Shown: positions 1 through 7,047, counted from the stretch's first letter. The stretch: 13,647 bases of DNA from JBNKDD01 sp050288085 (GCA_050288085.1 JBNKDD010000151.1:1-13647); one strand, 5' to 3'. The notes: a model not told the origin generated them from the letters alone. Numbers and translations are program-made.

Positions 1-854
1 CTCAGCACTGAGAGCAGCCATCCGCCGGTTATTTCGACGGCGGCTTTGATCGAACCTGCCCAGATTTCCCGCAGATTGGTGTAGAGCCGGACGCGCATCA
101 CGCTTGAACCATCCGCCATATACAGGCGATAACCAGCCCCTTTGACCCGCTCGGCCAGTGGGAAGTCATCCATCATGCAATCTTTGACACTGGCATGTCC
201 GCCGATAGTGTCGTATACATCCTGGCGGATCAAGATAAACTGTCCATTCGCCATAGAGAGCTTCCGGTCGGGATTGTTCACCCACTCTGGCGGGAACACG
301 AGCAAAAGCTGAAACAGGCAAGTCGGCAGAACTACCCGTTCCCACAAACCACGCATCTCGTACCAGGGTTGGAGGCTGAGCATATCGATGTTATTAGCTG
401 CGGCAAAGGCCAGCGTGCGGCTGATCAGCTCAGGTTCGGCGTAGGTGTCGGCATCCATAAAGCAGAGCCATTCGCCCGCCGCTTGATCGGCCCCTGACTG
501 GCAAGCCCACTGCTTTCCATTCCAATCCTTCGGCTTCCCACCGGTATGCACAATTTTGACCCGGTTATCCTGCTCTGCATAGCGGGCCAGGATGGTAGGT
601 GTTGCGTCATCTGAGTCGTCATCAACGAAAACGAACTCCATGTTTGCATAATCCTGAGCGACAATCCCGCTGGCGCACCGGTCAATATTACGTTCTTCAT
701 TCCGGGCCGGGACGATGGTCGATACGCGTGGTAGACGGTCGGGCAGCTTTGCATGTTTTAATGTGCCCTTGAAACGCAGCCCAACAATGCCGACTGCTCC
801 CAGGTAGATCGCCATCGCTGCCACATAGATAATCAGCACCCAGATCAAGATCAT
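1..854 (-). CDS. Family 2 glycosyltransferase, membrane-anchored, HpnB/CrtQ-like (3' end cut by window edge)
   Basis: I translated 284 codons by hand from the ATG at 854-852; the frame stays open to base 1, so the C-terminus lies outside the window. Residues 1-26 form a hydrophobic N-terminal anchor. A GT-A fold follows: STIVPARNEE at about 45-54, FVFVDDDSDD at 74-83 (nucleotide binding), KDWNGKQWA at 109-117, FMDADT at 132-137 with the metal-binding DxD, NGQF at 203-206, and MDD-PLAERVKGAGYR at 228-243 with the likely catalytic Asp. The WNGK-WA and NGQF signatures are those I associate with hopanoid-linked HpnB and carotenoid CrtQ-type transferases, which move a sugar onto a lipid at the inner membrane face. 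The acceptor here is unknown. The ATG overlaps the stop of the upstream gene as ATGA, so translation is probably coupled. The family call is solid; the substrate is a guess. Confidence 0.85.
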   Translation of the reverse strand, partial: MILIWVLIIYVAAMAIYLGAVGIVGLRFKGTLKHAKLPDRLPRVSTIVPARNEERNIDRCASGIVAQDYANMEFVFVDDDSDDATPTILARYAEQDNRVKIVHTGGKPKDWNGKQWACQSGADQAAGEWLCFMDADTYAEPELISRTLAFAAANNIDMLSLQPWYEMRGLWERVVLPTCLFQLLLVFPPEWVNNPDRKLSMANGQFILIRQDVYDTIGGHASVKDCMMDDFPLAERVKGAGYRLYMADGSSVMRVRLYTNLREIWAGSIKAAVEITGGWLLSVL

Positions 855-1201
855 ATAACTTGCTTCTCCCCGTTTACGGCTTGCAGATCCTTTTTGGTGT
901 TTGTCAAAGCGCCCATGCTCAAAGCCCTCAGGATAACCAGAGCCACCGACAAAATCATACCCAGTGGTTTATTTGTATCCCATAATATTCCTAACATGAG
1001 GACAGCCAGGGTTAATAGGCCCAACCACCGGCTGATGGCATTCTGTTTAGATAAGGCAACGAGTTGGGTAATCACCGCCAGCATACATACGGCAGCAAAT
1101 AGCTGCCAGCCCGGATCACGCCCGGTGATGGCAAAGGTCAGGCCAATGCCGAACATCGCGAGAGATAAGACTACCTGGCGAGTTGCTACTTTATCCTGCA
1201 T
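851..1201 (-). CDS. Small four-helix membrane protein, unknown function
   Basis: This 116-residue protein is almost wholly hydrophobic, with four predicted membrane helices at about 9-27, 32-51, 57-75 and 80-98. A short charged tail follows (NTKKDLQAVNGEKQ). I recognise no catalytic motif or family. It sits between another small membrane protein (16-base gap upstream) and the lipid-type glycosyltransferase, whose ATG overlaps this gene's TGA. The three genes are therefore almost certainly one transcript, and the product may act with the transferase, for example as a membrane partner or lipid carrier. That role is inferred from position alone. A 147-codon plus-strand frame runs over this region, but the operon fit and hydrophobic periodicity favour the minus-strand reading. 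Confidence 0.72.
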   Translation of the reverse strand: MQDKVATRQVVLSLAMFGIGLTFAITGRDPGWQLFAAVCMLAVITQLVALSKQNAISRWLGLLTLAVLMLGILWDTNKPLGMILSVALVILRALSMGALTNTKKDLQAVNGEKQVI

Positions 1202-1217
1202 ACCATCGTCTCCCTTA

Positions 1218-1634
1218 TCAATTGGAGGTCCGTGTAATACCGTAAACCAACACGCCCAGGGCCGATATCAGGAATCCGATCATCATACCAACGGCCTGGA
1301 GCCAGCCAAAAAGTGTTCCCTCACCGGATATGTGTGAGCCAAAGCCCATGATATCTGCAAAGGCCGCGGCGCTTGAAAAAACCAACCCGGTCAGCCCCAG
1401 GCGTACCCCGATCATGTGGGCCAGGGTACGTTCCTGCCCGCGGTGCATGGTCGAATAGACTACCACGTAGGCCCCTAATACTAATAAGAATAACCCGGTG
1501 AGCATGGCGATGATTTGGGTTGTACCGATCCCGGCAGTTGTATCCAGCCCAACCGCGAAGGGAAATAACCCCAGAAACAGGATCACCCCACCCAGTACCA
1601 CACAAAACACACCCAATTGCGTAAGGCGACTCAT
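1218..1634 (-). CDS. Small four-helix membrane protein, unknown function
   Basis: From the chosen ATG at 1634 the product is 138 residues with four hydrophobic segments at about 7-30, 38-61, 76-97 and 108-132. A charged loop near 62-72 (MHRGQERT) separates helices 2 and 3. I do not recognise the family. I chose this start because the protein then opens directly into helix 1 (MSRLTQLGVF) and a GGA lies 5 bases upstream. The frame also allows starts at 1676 and 1667, which would add a less plausible Cys/Trp-containing extension of up to 14 residues. It leads a tight cluster with the next small membrane protein and the glycosyltransferase. An extended -10 box 72 bases upstream could drive the three genes separately from the peptidase genes. 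Confidence 0.68.
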   Translation of the reverse strand: MSRLTQLGVFCVVLGGVILFLGLFPFAVGLDTTAGIGTTQIIAMLTGLFLLVLGAYVVVYSTMHRGQERTLAHMIGVRLGLTGLVFSSAAAFADIMGFGSHISGEGTLFGWLQAVGMMIGFLISALGVLVYGITRTSN

Positions 1635-1705
1635 CTTCTTCCATCCCGTCCAGTAGGGGCACGGCATATACCTCATGCCTCGCCCAATTCCAACCCTATA
1701 GCCCT

Positions 1706-1714
1706 ATTGTAGCA
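1706..1714 (-). promoter_or_regulatory. Putative extended -10 promoter for the small-membrane-protein/glycosyltransferase cluster
   Basis: Read on the minus strand this is TG-C-TACAAT, an extended -10 with 5 of 6 matches to TATAAT, just past the stop of the M19 dipeptidase gene. No good -35 lies 16-18 bases upstream, which fits an extended -10 promoter. A start point near 1700 would leave a leader of roughly 65 bases before the ATG at 1634. Confidence 0.4.
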
Positions 1715-1725
1715 CGAGTTGGCGC

Positions 1726-2799
1726 TTAGCCTGGGAGCGAACGCCGCAGGATGCGCAGCCAGTTTCCCCCTAAAATGCTTTCAATCTGATCTTCGGTATA
1801 GCCACGCTCGCCGAGCGGCGCGATCAATTTTCGTAGATCGGCGACGGTGTTCATTTCGGCAGGGATATGTTCGTATCCGAATCCGCCATCAAAATCGCTG
1901 CCGATGCCAACGTGATCGGCGCTTCCCGTAACCTGACACACATGATCAATCGCATCGACTACCGCTGCCAGTTTGACCGTTTCTTTGCGATCACCGGCCA
2001 TCCAGCCCGGTTTGAGGAAGAGGTTGTAGGGCACAATCCCAACCACCCCACCTCGCTCCGCAAGCATGTCGATCATTTCGTCGGATAAGCCCCGGCTGGT
2101 CGGTAGAAACCGGCGCGGGTTGGCATGGCTGGCGATCAGAACTCCTTCATAAGCATCGAGTGCCTGGAAATACGCCTGTTCGGCGAGATGGCTCAGATCG
2201 AGCACCATGCCGAGATCAGTCATCACTTCCAGGAGGGCATACCCTTCCGAGGTTAAGGGGCCAGGGGTATGTGTCCCGCCCGCATACCGGGTAGCTTCCC
2301 AGGCCAAACCCACGATCCGCAAGCCACGCTCGTACCACTCCTCGACCTGCTCCGGTTCGATGATCGGCTCGGCTCCTTCCATCAGCGGAACCAATCCGAT
2401 CCGCCGTTCCTCGTCCGGTTGATCTTCTTTTTTCCAGGATGCCAATACACCTTTCAGATCATCCTGACTTCCGATTACCTGGAAGTTCGGGTGCTCGTCG
2501 GCCAGTTGATGGTACATATCGATCTGCCTGCTGGCCCAGTCGTATGCCTCCTGGGTATTCTGGTAGGTGACGATATCCCAGCTCCCAAACTGATGCTCAA
2601 TGGGCGAGGTGAAAATTGTTGAGAAAATGACGGCTACCCGCCCGGCTAACCAGGCGTCAAGGCCAAGTGTGGTGTTGCCGTATTCAGGCGCTTTTTTGTG
2701 GCCCTCTCGTTCACGGATAGCCTGGACGCTCTGGCGGTAATCGCGCCCCAAACACAGCATATTCCAGGTGATATCTTCGTGCGCATCAACAATTAACAT
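1726..2799 (-). CDS. M19 family dipeptidase (membrane/renal dipeptidase type)
   Basis: This 357-residue zinc metallopeptidase should cleave dipeptides; the family also takes D-residue and dehydro-dipeptides. The binuclear zinc site typical of amidohydrolase-fold M19 enzymes is visible in order: DAHED at 5-9 (His7, Asp9), the bridging Glu141 in LMEGAE, His204 in DLSHLAE, His225 in ASHANPR, and Asp302 in GIGSDFDGG. The C-terminal GGNWLRIL (344-351) is also family-typical. Length is normal and there is no signal peptide or lipobox, so it is probably cytoplasmic. The start is fixed by MLIVDAHED, because the metal motif is always near the N-terminus; an AGG lies about 9 bases upstream. It follows the M42 peptidase by 39 bases on the same strand, so the pair probably works in peptide breakdown or cell-wall peptide recycling. 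Confidence 0.93.
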   Translation of the reverse strand: MLIVDAHEDITWNMLCLGRDYRQSVQAIREREGHKKAPEYGNTTLGLDAWLAGRVAVIFSTIFTSPIEHQFGSWDIVTYQNTQEAYDWASRQIDMYHQLADEHPNFQVIGSQDDLKGVLASWKKEDQPDEERRIGLVPLMEGAEPIIEPEQVEEWYERGLRIVGLAWEATRYAGGTHTPGPLTSEGYALLEVMTDLGMVLDLSHLAEQAYFQALDAYEGVLIASHANPRRFLPTSRGLSDEMIDMLAERGGVVGIVPYNLFLKPGWMAGDRKETVKLAAVVDAIDHVCQVTGSADHVGIGSDFDGGFGYEHIPAEMNTVADLRKLIAPLGERGYTEDQIESILGGNWLRILRRSLPG

Positions 2800-2838
2800 G
2801 GTTGAACCTGATAAAAGTTTATGTCTACCCCGTTGGTG

Positions 2839-3879
2839 TCATTCAGCCAGCAGATACTCAACGATCAGCCGGGCGGTAGCTACCAGGCTGTCGATGTGGG
2901 TGCGCTCGTAGTGATGGGATGCATCAACCCCCGGCCCGATCAACCCGACAATCACGTCGCCTCCGGCCCGCCAATATGCTTCACCATCCGACCCATAATA
3001 CGGGTACACATCCAGTCTGTAGGGGATTTCGGCGGCCTTCGCTAAGGTGACCAGGCGGCGCTTCATCTCGATGTGATACGGCCCGCCAGAGTCCTTGACA
3101 CATATCCCAACGCTGAACTCATCGGAGTTCTGAGGGCCGCCTGCCGCCGCCATATCGATGGTCAGCAGTTCGGCCAGATCGTCCGGGAATCCGCTGGCTC
3201 CGCCGTGTCCCACTTCTTCATAATTGCTGATATGGATTGTCGTGCGCCGGGCGGGTTGTAATCCTGCCGATGCCATCGCTTTGAGTGCCCCATAGATGCA
3301 GGCCACCCCGGCTTTATCATCCAGGTGGCGGGAGCGAATAAACCCTGCTTCCCCTGTCTCGACTCGCGGATCAAATACGACAAAATCCCCAACGTTGATC
3401 CCCAGTTCGGTGACATCCCCGGCGGTCTGCACACGGGCATCGATCCGAACCTCATACGCATCCTCACTGCGTTTGAAGTCGCGGGCCTCTGAGCCGAAGA
3501 TATGCACCGATGCTTTTGTCGGCAGGATCGTACCGCGATAGGTCGTGCCATCGTGGGTATAGATAGTCACTCCTTCGCCCTCAACCGATCCCCACGACCA
3601 GCCGCCCAATTGGGTCAGCTTCAGCCTGCCGTCGCTTTTGATCTGCTGAACCATCGCGCCGAGTGTATCAATATGAGCGGTCAAAGCGCGAGGGTCGCCC
3701 GGTTTTGAGCCTTCCCAATTGGCGATCAATGCGCCCTTCTTGCTCCGCGAGAGTGTCACCGGCAGATCAGAAAACGCGTCTTCACAATAGCTAACTGCCT
3801 GTTCATGAAACCCGGTAGGACTGGGAACATTCAACAGCCCGACGAGGAACTCCAACATAGCCTGGGTATCTATTGCCAT
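2839..3879 (-). CDS. M42 family metallopeptidase (glutamyl/deblocking aminopeptidase class)
   Basis: This 346-residue cytosolic protein has the full M42 binuclear site: AHID at 68-71 (His69), RHLDDKAG at 184-191 (bridging Asp187), the Glu pair at 221-222 (general base and ligand), IDM at 241-243 (Asp242), and ERTH at 325-328 (His328). M42 enzymes are tetrahedral aminopeptidases that trim short peptides. Several stretches (HIDTLGAMV, LGGWSWGSVEGE, VDASHHYERTHID) resemble, from memory, the M42 subgroup linked to the N-acetylglutaminylglutamine amide osmolyte cluster. The usual partners of that cluster, an amidotransferase and an acetyltransferase, are not in the window. A strong Shine-Dalgarno (GGGAGG, 5 bases before the ATG) supports this start. 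It is first in a minus-strand run with the M19 dipeptidase. Confidence 0.92.
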   Translation of the reverse strand: MAIDTQAMLEFLVGLLNVPSPTGFHEQAVSYCEDAFSDLPVTLSRSKKGALIANWEGSKPGDPRALTAHIDTLGAMVQQIKSDGRLKLTQLGGWSWGSVEGEGVTIYTHDGTTYRGTILPTKASVHIFGSEARDFKRSEDAYEVRIDARVQTAGDVTELGINVGDFVVFDPRVETGEAGFIRSRHLDDKAGVACIYGALKAMASAGLQPARRTTIHISNYEEVGHGGASGFPDDLAELLTIDMAAAGGPQNSDEFSVGICVKDSGGPYHIEMKRRLVTLAKAAEIPYRLDVYPYYGSDGEAYWRAGGDVIVGLIGPGVDASHHYERTHIDSLVATARLIVEYLLAE

Positions 3880-3898
3880 TTTTTCCTCCCTGGCGGAG

Positions 3899-3907
3899 AG
3901 TCTAACA
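3899..3907 (-). promoter_or_regulatory. Possible extended -10 for the M42/M19 peptidase genes
   Basis: On the minus strand this reads TG-T-TAGACT (4 of 6 against TATAAT), directly after the T-run of the tatA terminator and about 20 bases before the M42 start codon. It is the only TGnTA-type site in the short space between terminator and gene. The match is weak and no clear -35 is present. Confidence 0.25.
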
Positions 3908-3917
3908 TGAGTTGCAA

Positions 3918-3947
3918 AAATGAAAAACGCTCCATTTAAGGAGCGTT
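3918..3947 (-). terminator. Intrinsic terminator of tatA
   Basis: An 8-base perfect stem, AACGCTCC / GGAGCGTT (3926-3933 with 3940-3947), closes a six-base loop. On the minus strand the stem is followed by TTTCATTTTT. That is a classic Rho-independent terminator for the minus-strand transcript of tatA, whose stop lies about 90 bases upstream. It separates tatA from the peptidase genes. Confidence 0.8.
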
Positions 3948-4034
3948 CTTCTCACCTGTAAGGAAAAACCGGTTGCAGGTTAAAAGCCTGTCTCAATGAG
4001 CCTGAACCTGTCCGTCTAATTTGCAAATAAGCTA

Positions 4035-4226
4035 TCAGGCGTCTTTTCCGGTTTCGCTGGCTTCAGCATCATCCTCTTCCTGGCCTTCTTTTAAGCCTTT
4101 TCGGAATGCGCTCACCGCCGAACCTAATTCTTGACCCACTTTGGATACCCGACCAACTCCAAAAAGGAGCAGGACTATTGCCAGGATAATGATCAGTTCC
4201 ATTGGGCCAATTTGTCTTAGTGCCAT
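4035..4226 (-). CDS. tatA: Sec-independent protein translocase subunit TatA
   Basis: This 63-residue protein has the TatA/E layout: a short N-terminus with MELIIILAIVLLLFG (residues 9-23), in which Glu10 precedes a single membrane helix. The Phe-Gly hinge (22-23) follows, then an amphipathic helix (about 26-47, VSKVGQELGSAVSAFRKGLKEG) and an acidic, disordered tail. TatA oligomers form the membrane passage for folded twin-arginine substrates together with TatC. TatC and TatB are not in the window, so this is a stand-alone tatA, which is common outside Proteobacteria. AGGAGA lies 7 bases before the ATG. The gene has its own promoter and terminator, so it is probably transcribed alone. The product could also be called TatE or TatB from sequence this short, but the length and Phe-Gly hinge fit TatA. 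Confidence 0.93.
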   Translation of the reverse strand: MALRQIGPMELIIILAIVLLLFGVGRVSKVGQELGSAVSAFRKGLKEGQEEDDAEASETGKDA

Positions 4227-4267
4227 TAAAAATCTCCTGCGAAAGGCAACTTGGTATGCTCAAATTC

Positions 4268-4297
4268 ATTATAACACCTCTCTCACAGACAAATCAA
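4268..4297 (-). promoter_or_regulatory. Promoter of tatA
   Basis: On the minus strand TTGATT (4292-4297) and a perfect TATAAT (4268-4273) are 18 bases apart. TG sits one base before the -10, making it an extended -10 as well. The start point would be near 4261, giving a leader of about 35 bases that contains the AGGAGA ribosome-binding site. Confidence 0.6.
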
Positions 4298-4335
4298 AGT
4301 GATGATTGGCATTTTAGCCTGGTGAGAGTAGGCAT

Positions 4336-5082
4336 TTAGGATTGAACGCGGTGTTTGTATGCTACCCGCAGCGTATTGGTGATGGTGTTGAATATCCTCA
4401 TCTTGGTTTCAGTCGGCTTGAGGTCATAACGCAGTGTGAACGGCACTTCACCGAATCGTACATTGGGCAGATGATCAAGTTGGAATAAGACCTCGACCAT
4501 GCAGGAGAATCCCTGCTCGGTGATGAAGTCTTCCCCATAGGTATCGTATGCTTGCTGGAGGACGCTGGCCCGGTAAGCCCGGAAACCACACGAGTAATCC
4601 CTCACCCCCCGGATAGCGAAGAGGCCTCGGAATAAGAGGCTCATCACCCGGCTGTAGAGGCGGCGCATCGGCGGCACACCATGAACCTCTGCCCCCGGCT
4701 GAAAGCGGGATGCGATCACCACATCGGCCTGGTCACGGGCAATCGGCTCAACCAGTCCGGGTATGCGCTCCGGTGGTTGGGTATTGTCGGCGTCCAGGGT
4801 GACAATCACCGATTCCGGGCCACTTTCCCGGAGGGCTGTCTTGAAACCGGTTTGCAGCGCCGCGCTGAGGCCCTGATTGCGTTCGTGCTGGACTAAGTTT
4901 AGCCAGGGATATCGCTCGCTGTGTTTACGAACCACATCGGCAGTTGAATCGCTGCTTCCATCATCAATGACAAAAGTGCGCAGCTCCGGCAGATCGGAGG
5001 CCCGTACTTTTTCCAATGAATCGAGTAGAGGCGGGAGCGCCTCTTCCTCGTTAAAGGCAGGTAGAATAACCAGGATTTCCAT
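4336..5082 (-). CDS. Family 2 glycosyltransferase, dolichol-phosphate mannose synthase-like
   Basis: From the ATG at 5082 the product is 248 residues. It has the GT-A core of DPM1/polyprenyl-phosphate sugar synthases: EILVILPAFNEEEALPPLL at 2-20, VIDDGSSDST at 38-47, LDADNTQPPE at 96-105 (metal-binding DxD followed by the typical QPPE), ASRFQPGAEVHG at 124-135, and DYSCGFRAYR at 162-171. There is no C-terminal membrane-helix pair, so it resembles the soluble class that loads a sugar from a nucleotide donor onto a lipid phosphate at the inner membrane face. An in-frame ATG at 5130 would add 16 residues; I prefer 5082 because GGAG lies 5 bases upstream and family members start right at the first strand. 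The O-antigen-ligase-like gene lies upstream on the same strand, which suggests a shared role in surface glycan or glycoprotein assembly. The exact sugar is unknown. Confidence 0.9.
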   Translation of the reverse strand: MEILVILPAFNEEEALPPLLDSLEKVRASDLPELRTFVIDDGSSDSTADVVRKHSERYPWLNLVQHERNQGLSAALQTGFKTALRESGPESVIVTLDADNTQPPERIPGLVEPIARDQADVVIASRFQPGAEVHGVPPMRRLYSRVMSLLFRGLFAIRGVRDYSCGFRAYRASVLQQAYDTYGEDFITEQGFSCMVEVLFQLDHLPNVRFGEVPFTLRYDLKPTETKMRIFNTITNTLRVAYKHRVQS

Positions 5083-5120
5083 AACTTCTCCATGTTTTCG
5101 TAATAAAAACCAGCTGCCGG

Positions 5121-5150
5121 AGTATAGCAAATACTACTTCCGAATGGGAA
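5121..5150 (-). promoter_or_regulatory. Putative promoter of the DPM-like glycosyltransferase gene
   Basis: On the minus strand TTCCCA (5145-5150) is followed after 18 bases by TATACT (5121-5126). TG lies one base before the -10, giving TGCTATACT, close to the extended -10 boxes elsewhere in the window. The start would be near 5114, about 32 bases before the chosen ATG at 5082. If this promoter is real, it makes the longer reading from 5130 unlikely. Confidence 0.42.
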
Positions 5151-5160
5151 AAGAAGGCTA

Positions 5161-5189
5161 TTTCGACCCAGTATTGGCAGAGTTATAAT
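5161..5189 (+). promoter_or_regulatory. Orphan plus-strand promoter-like sequence
   Basis: TTTCGA (5161-5166), a 17-base spacer and a perfect TATAAT (5184-5189) point away from all neighbouring genes, which are on the minus strand. A start near 5195-5196 would read into the hairpins at 5276-5340 and could make a short RNA or a small leaderless protein. The -35 is poor, and an A+T-rich gap can give such a box by chance. Confidence 0.3.
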
Positions 5190-5275
5190 ATTGTATGGTT
5201 GGTGTGGTGGTCTGTTGGTCGCTCTCTGATCGAAATGAATTAACCAATCTGTTATTGTTTGATATCGGAGAGAAC

Positions 5276-5309
5276 AATCGCTCCCATGTGGACGGACATG
5301 GGAGCGATT
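5276..5309. terminator. Strong perfect hairpin, 14-bp stem; terminator candidate
   Basis: AATCGCTCCCATGT (5276-5289) pairs perfectly with 5296-5309 around a six-base loop (GGACGG). On the plus strand it is followed by TTACTCTTTTTT, a fair terminator tail. On the minus strand the tail is only TTGTTCTCTCC. By gene context it should end the minus-strand O-antigen-ligase-like gene, whose stop is 62 bases upstream, yet the better U-run is on the other strand. Confidence 0.6.
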
Positions 5310-5320
5310 TACTCTTTTTT

Positions 5321-5340
5321 GGATTTGTGTTCACAAATCC
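5321..5340. repeat. Second perfect inverted repeat, 9-bp stem with 2-base spacer
   Basis: GGATTTGTG (5321-5329) and CACAAATCC (5332-5340) form a perfect palindrome with a TT centre, 11 bases from the larger hairpin. With a two-base loop it would fold with a few open pairs, or it could be a dyad for a DNA-binding protein. It lies just past the stop of the O-antigen-ligase-like gene. Confidence 0.5.
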
Positions 5341-5371
5341 AGGTTAAAGAGAAGCAGCAGATAAAGCAGGA

Positions 5372-6973
5372 TCAGGTCGGTGTGGATTCTGCCAGCTTGG
5401 CCTGTTTTCGCTTCTCGATTTCCTCACGTATTTGGTGAAACTTCGCTAACTCGACCTGGGCTACTGCCTCCGCGGCGGAAGATAAAGCCAGCAGCATCCA
5501 TAAATAGCGTGGGAAGCCCTGATGCAAGAAGATGCTGGTAAACATATAACCATACACCCCCAGTCTCAGTCCTTTCACCCAGCTATTCAGATCGTTGCGC
5601 CCGGCTTGTGACAGCATATTTGATGCTTTGTTCATAGCCAGGATTGTGGTGACCAGGATACCACCCATTCCAATATAGCCTAACAGCCCGGTTTCTGCGC
5701 CCACTTCCAGGTAAAGGGAGTGAGCCTCACGCTGCTCAGAGCGGTTGTCAATACCCAGATATTTTGAATACTCCTGGTACAGGACCGGGTAGTTATCAAA
5801 GCCGACTCCAATGAGTGGATTATCCATAAACATCTGGACAGCAACAATCATCTCGCTGGTTCGGCCCTGCATAGATTCATCGCCCACGCCTCGGACTGAG
5901 CTGCTTGAGCCGCTTTTTCCCAACTGGCTTAAGATGTTGAGGGTCGAGAACCGGTCACTGACTTCTTTGGGTAAGAGCGGCATCACAACCAGGAAGAACG
6001 TAGCCGCCGACAGGCCGATGATGTGGGGCGGCACTTTGCGGTCAATGGCAATTAGCCCAGCGATCAATACCAGGGCCAGCATACCACCACGGGAGTAGGT
6101 GAACATAATGCTGATGAACAGCACCAGCACGGAGTAAATATAGTAGAGCCGCCTGTTTCTTGAGCGTTCGTCCAATACCCGGTAAACGGCCAGAGGAAGC
6201 GACATCACGAGAATCTGGGAGTAGAAGTTCGGGTCACCGAGTGGGCCGGTTAACCGGGGGCGTTCTGTCTCACCGGAGATATGCGCGGTGAGCGGCTGGG
6301 CCAGGTCCCAAAATGTATTTTTATAATCGCCGCTCAAACCCTGGTAAGCAGAGAGCGACGCCAGGAAAGTGCCTGCCAGCAAGAAGACCGACATTGCCCC
6401 CCGCCAGTCTTTCTCATTGTCGGCCACGTTGATGATCAAAACGAAGATGATCAGGTCTTTCAGGAAGTCGGTTGCGCCGTCAATCGCCACCTTTCCATCT
6501 TCTGCAAAGAAAGAGGAGGTCAGCAGGGCCGCCCCATAAATAACCATAAAAATGGTGGTAGTGTTAAAACGAACCGGCTCATGAGCCATCATAAAACGGC
6601 TGACCAGCACACTGACGGCGATCAGGCCGACCAGCGGTTTGTTCAAAGAGGGAAGGTGGAACTGGTAAGTAAATGTCGAAGATAAGTTAGCGTAGATGAA
6701 GAAGATCAGGAAGAAAACCCCGTACTCCGGCTTCAGGAGCACCATCACGCCGAAAATCAACCCGATAAAGCCTGCAACGACAAACAGGCTGATATCTTCT
6801 TGTGTCGCACCCCAACTCAGTGCAAGCGCCAGGACCAACGCAATTGTGCCAAAGATAAGGGCTGTTAGCATCTGGCTGCGCAAAAAACGCAGTCCAAGCA
6901 GTCTTATCTTCTGAAAGATATCTCTCAGTTTATCTAAGCCGAGGTCCTGGGTGGGTTGTGTAAGTTGATCCAT
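5372..6973 (-). CDS. O-antigen ligase/polymerase family polytopic membrane protein
   Basis: From the ATG at 6973 the product is 533 residues with about ten or more hydrophobic segments between residues 34 and 505, and charged ends. The Wzy_C/O-antigen-ligase type region is recognisable: GPLGDPNFYSQIL at 243-255, FTYSRGG at 291-297 with a conserved Arg, a periplasmic-loop segment GRTSEMIVAVQMF-DNPLIGVGFDNYP at 370-396, and AHSLYLEVGAETGLLG at 417-432 with the typical His. Such proteins join or polymerise lipid-linked glycans on the outer face of the membrane, and a minority glycosylate proteins. The frame also opens at 7057, but a promoter-like pair lies within those first 28 codons, so I take the second ATG. 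The C-terminal tail after 505 is a charged helix. A DPM-like glycosyltransferase lies downstream on the same strand. Which glycan is handled cannot be told. Confidence 0.85.
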   Translation of the reverse strand: MDQLTQPTQDLGLDKLRDIFQKIRLLGLRFLRSQMLTALIFGTIALVLALALSWGATQEDISLFVVAGFIGLIFGVMVLLKPEYGVFFLIFFIYANLSSTFTYQFHLPSLNKPLVGLIAVSVLVSRFMMAHEPVRFNTTTIFMVIYGAALLTSSFFAEDGKVAIDGATDFLKDLIIFVLIINVADNEKDWRGAMSVFLLAGTFLASLSAYQGLSGDYKNTFWDLAQPLTAHISGETERPRLTGPLGDPNFYSQILVMSLPLAVYRVLDERSRNRRLYYIYSVLVLFISIMFTYSRGGMLALVLIAGLIAIDRKVPPHIIGLSAATFFLVVMPLLPKEVSDRFSTLNILSQLGKSGSSSSVRGVGDESMQGRTSEMIVAVQMFMDNPLIGVGFDNYPVLYQEYSKYLGIDNRSEQREAHSLYLEVGAETGLLGYIGMGGILVTTILAMNKASNMLSQAGRNDLNSWVKGLRLGVYGYMFTSIFLHQGFPRYLWMLLALSSAAEAVAQVELAKFHQIREEIEKRKQAKLAESTPT

Positions 6974-7018
6974 ATATAAAGCACCACTATCTGAAGCTAC
7001 CAGTACGTAATAACCATA

Positions 7019-7047
7019 ATGATATGCAATCTCCGGGAATTTGTCTA
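7019..7047 (-). promoter_or_regulatory. Promoter of the O-antigen-ligase-like gene
   Basis: On the minus strand TAGACA (7042-7047) and TATCAT (7019-7024) are exactly 17 bases apart, each matching 5 of 6 consensus bases. The start point would be near 7012, giving a leader of about 38 bases to the ATG at 6973. No strong Shine-Dalgarno is seen before either possible start codon. Confidence 0.5.

Noticed and set aside
195..754. Frames of 100 codons (+) and 109 codons (-) in the left-edge gene.
   Set aside because: The window-spanning minus-strand frame from 854 encodes a continuous family 2 glycosyltransferase with all motifs in order; the other frames are shadows.
894..1337. 147-codon plus-strand frame across two minus-strand membrane-protein genes.
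   Set aside because: The minus-strand frames have four clear hydrophobic helices each, correct spacing and an ATGA junction; the plus-strand product has no such structure.
4280..4328. CTCTCAC and GTGAGAG inverted pair flanking the space between the DPM-like gene and tatA.
   Set aside because: Seven bases 35 apart without further pairing or a T-run; may occur by chance and overlaps the tatA promoter region without a clear operator shape.
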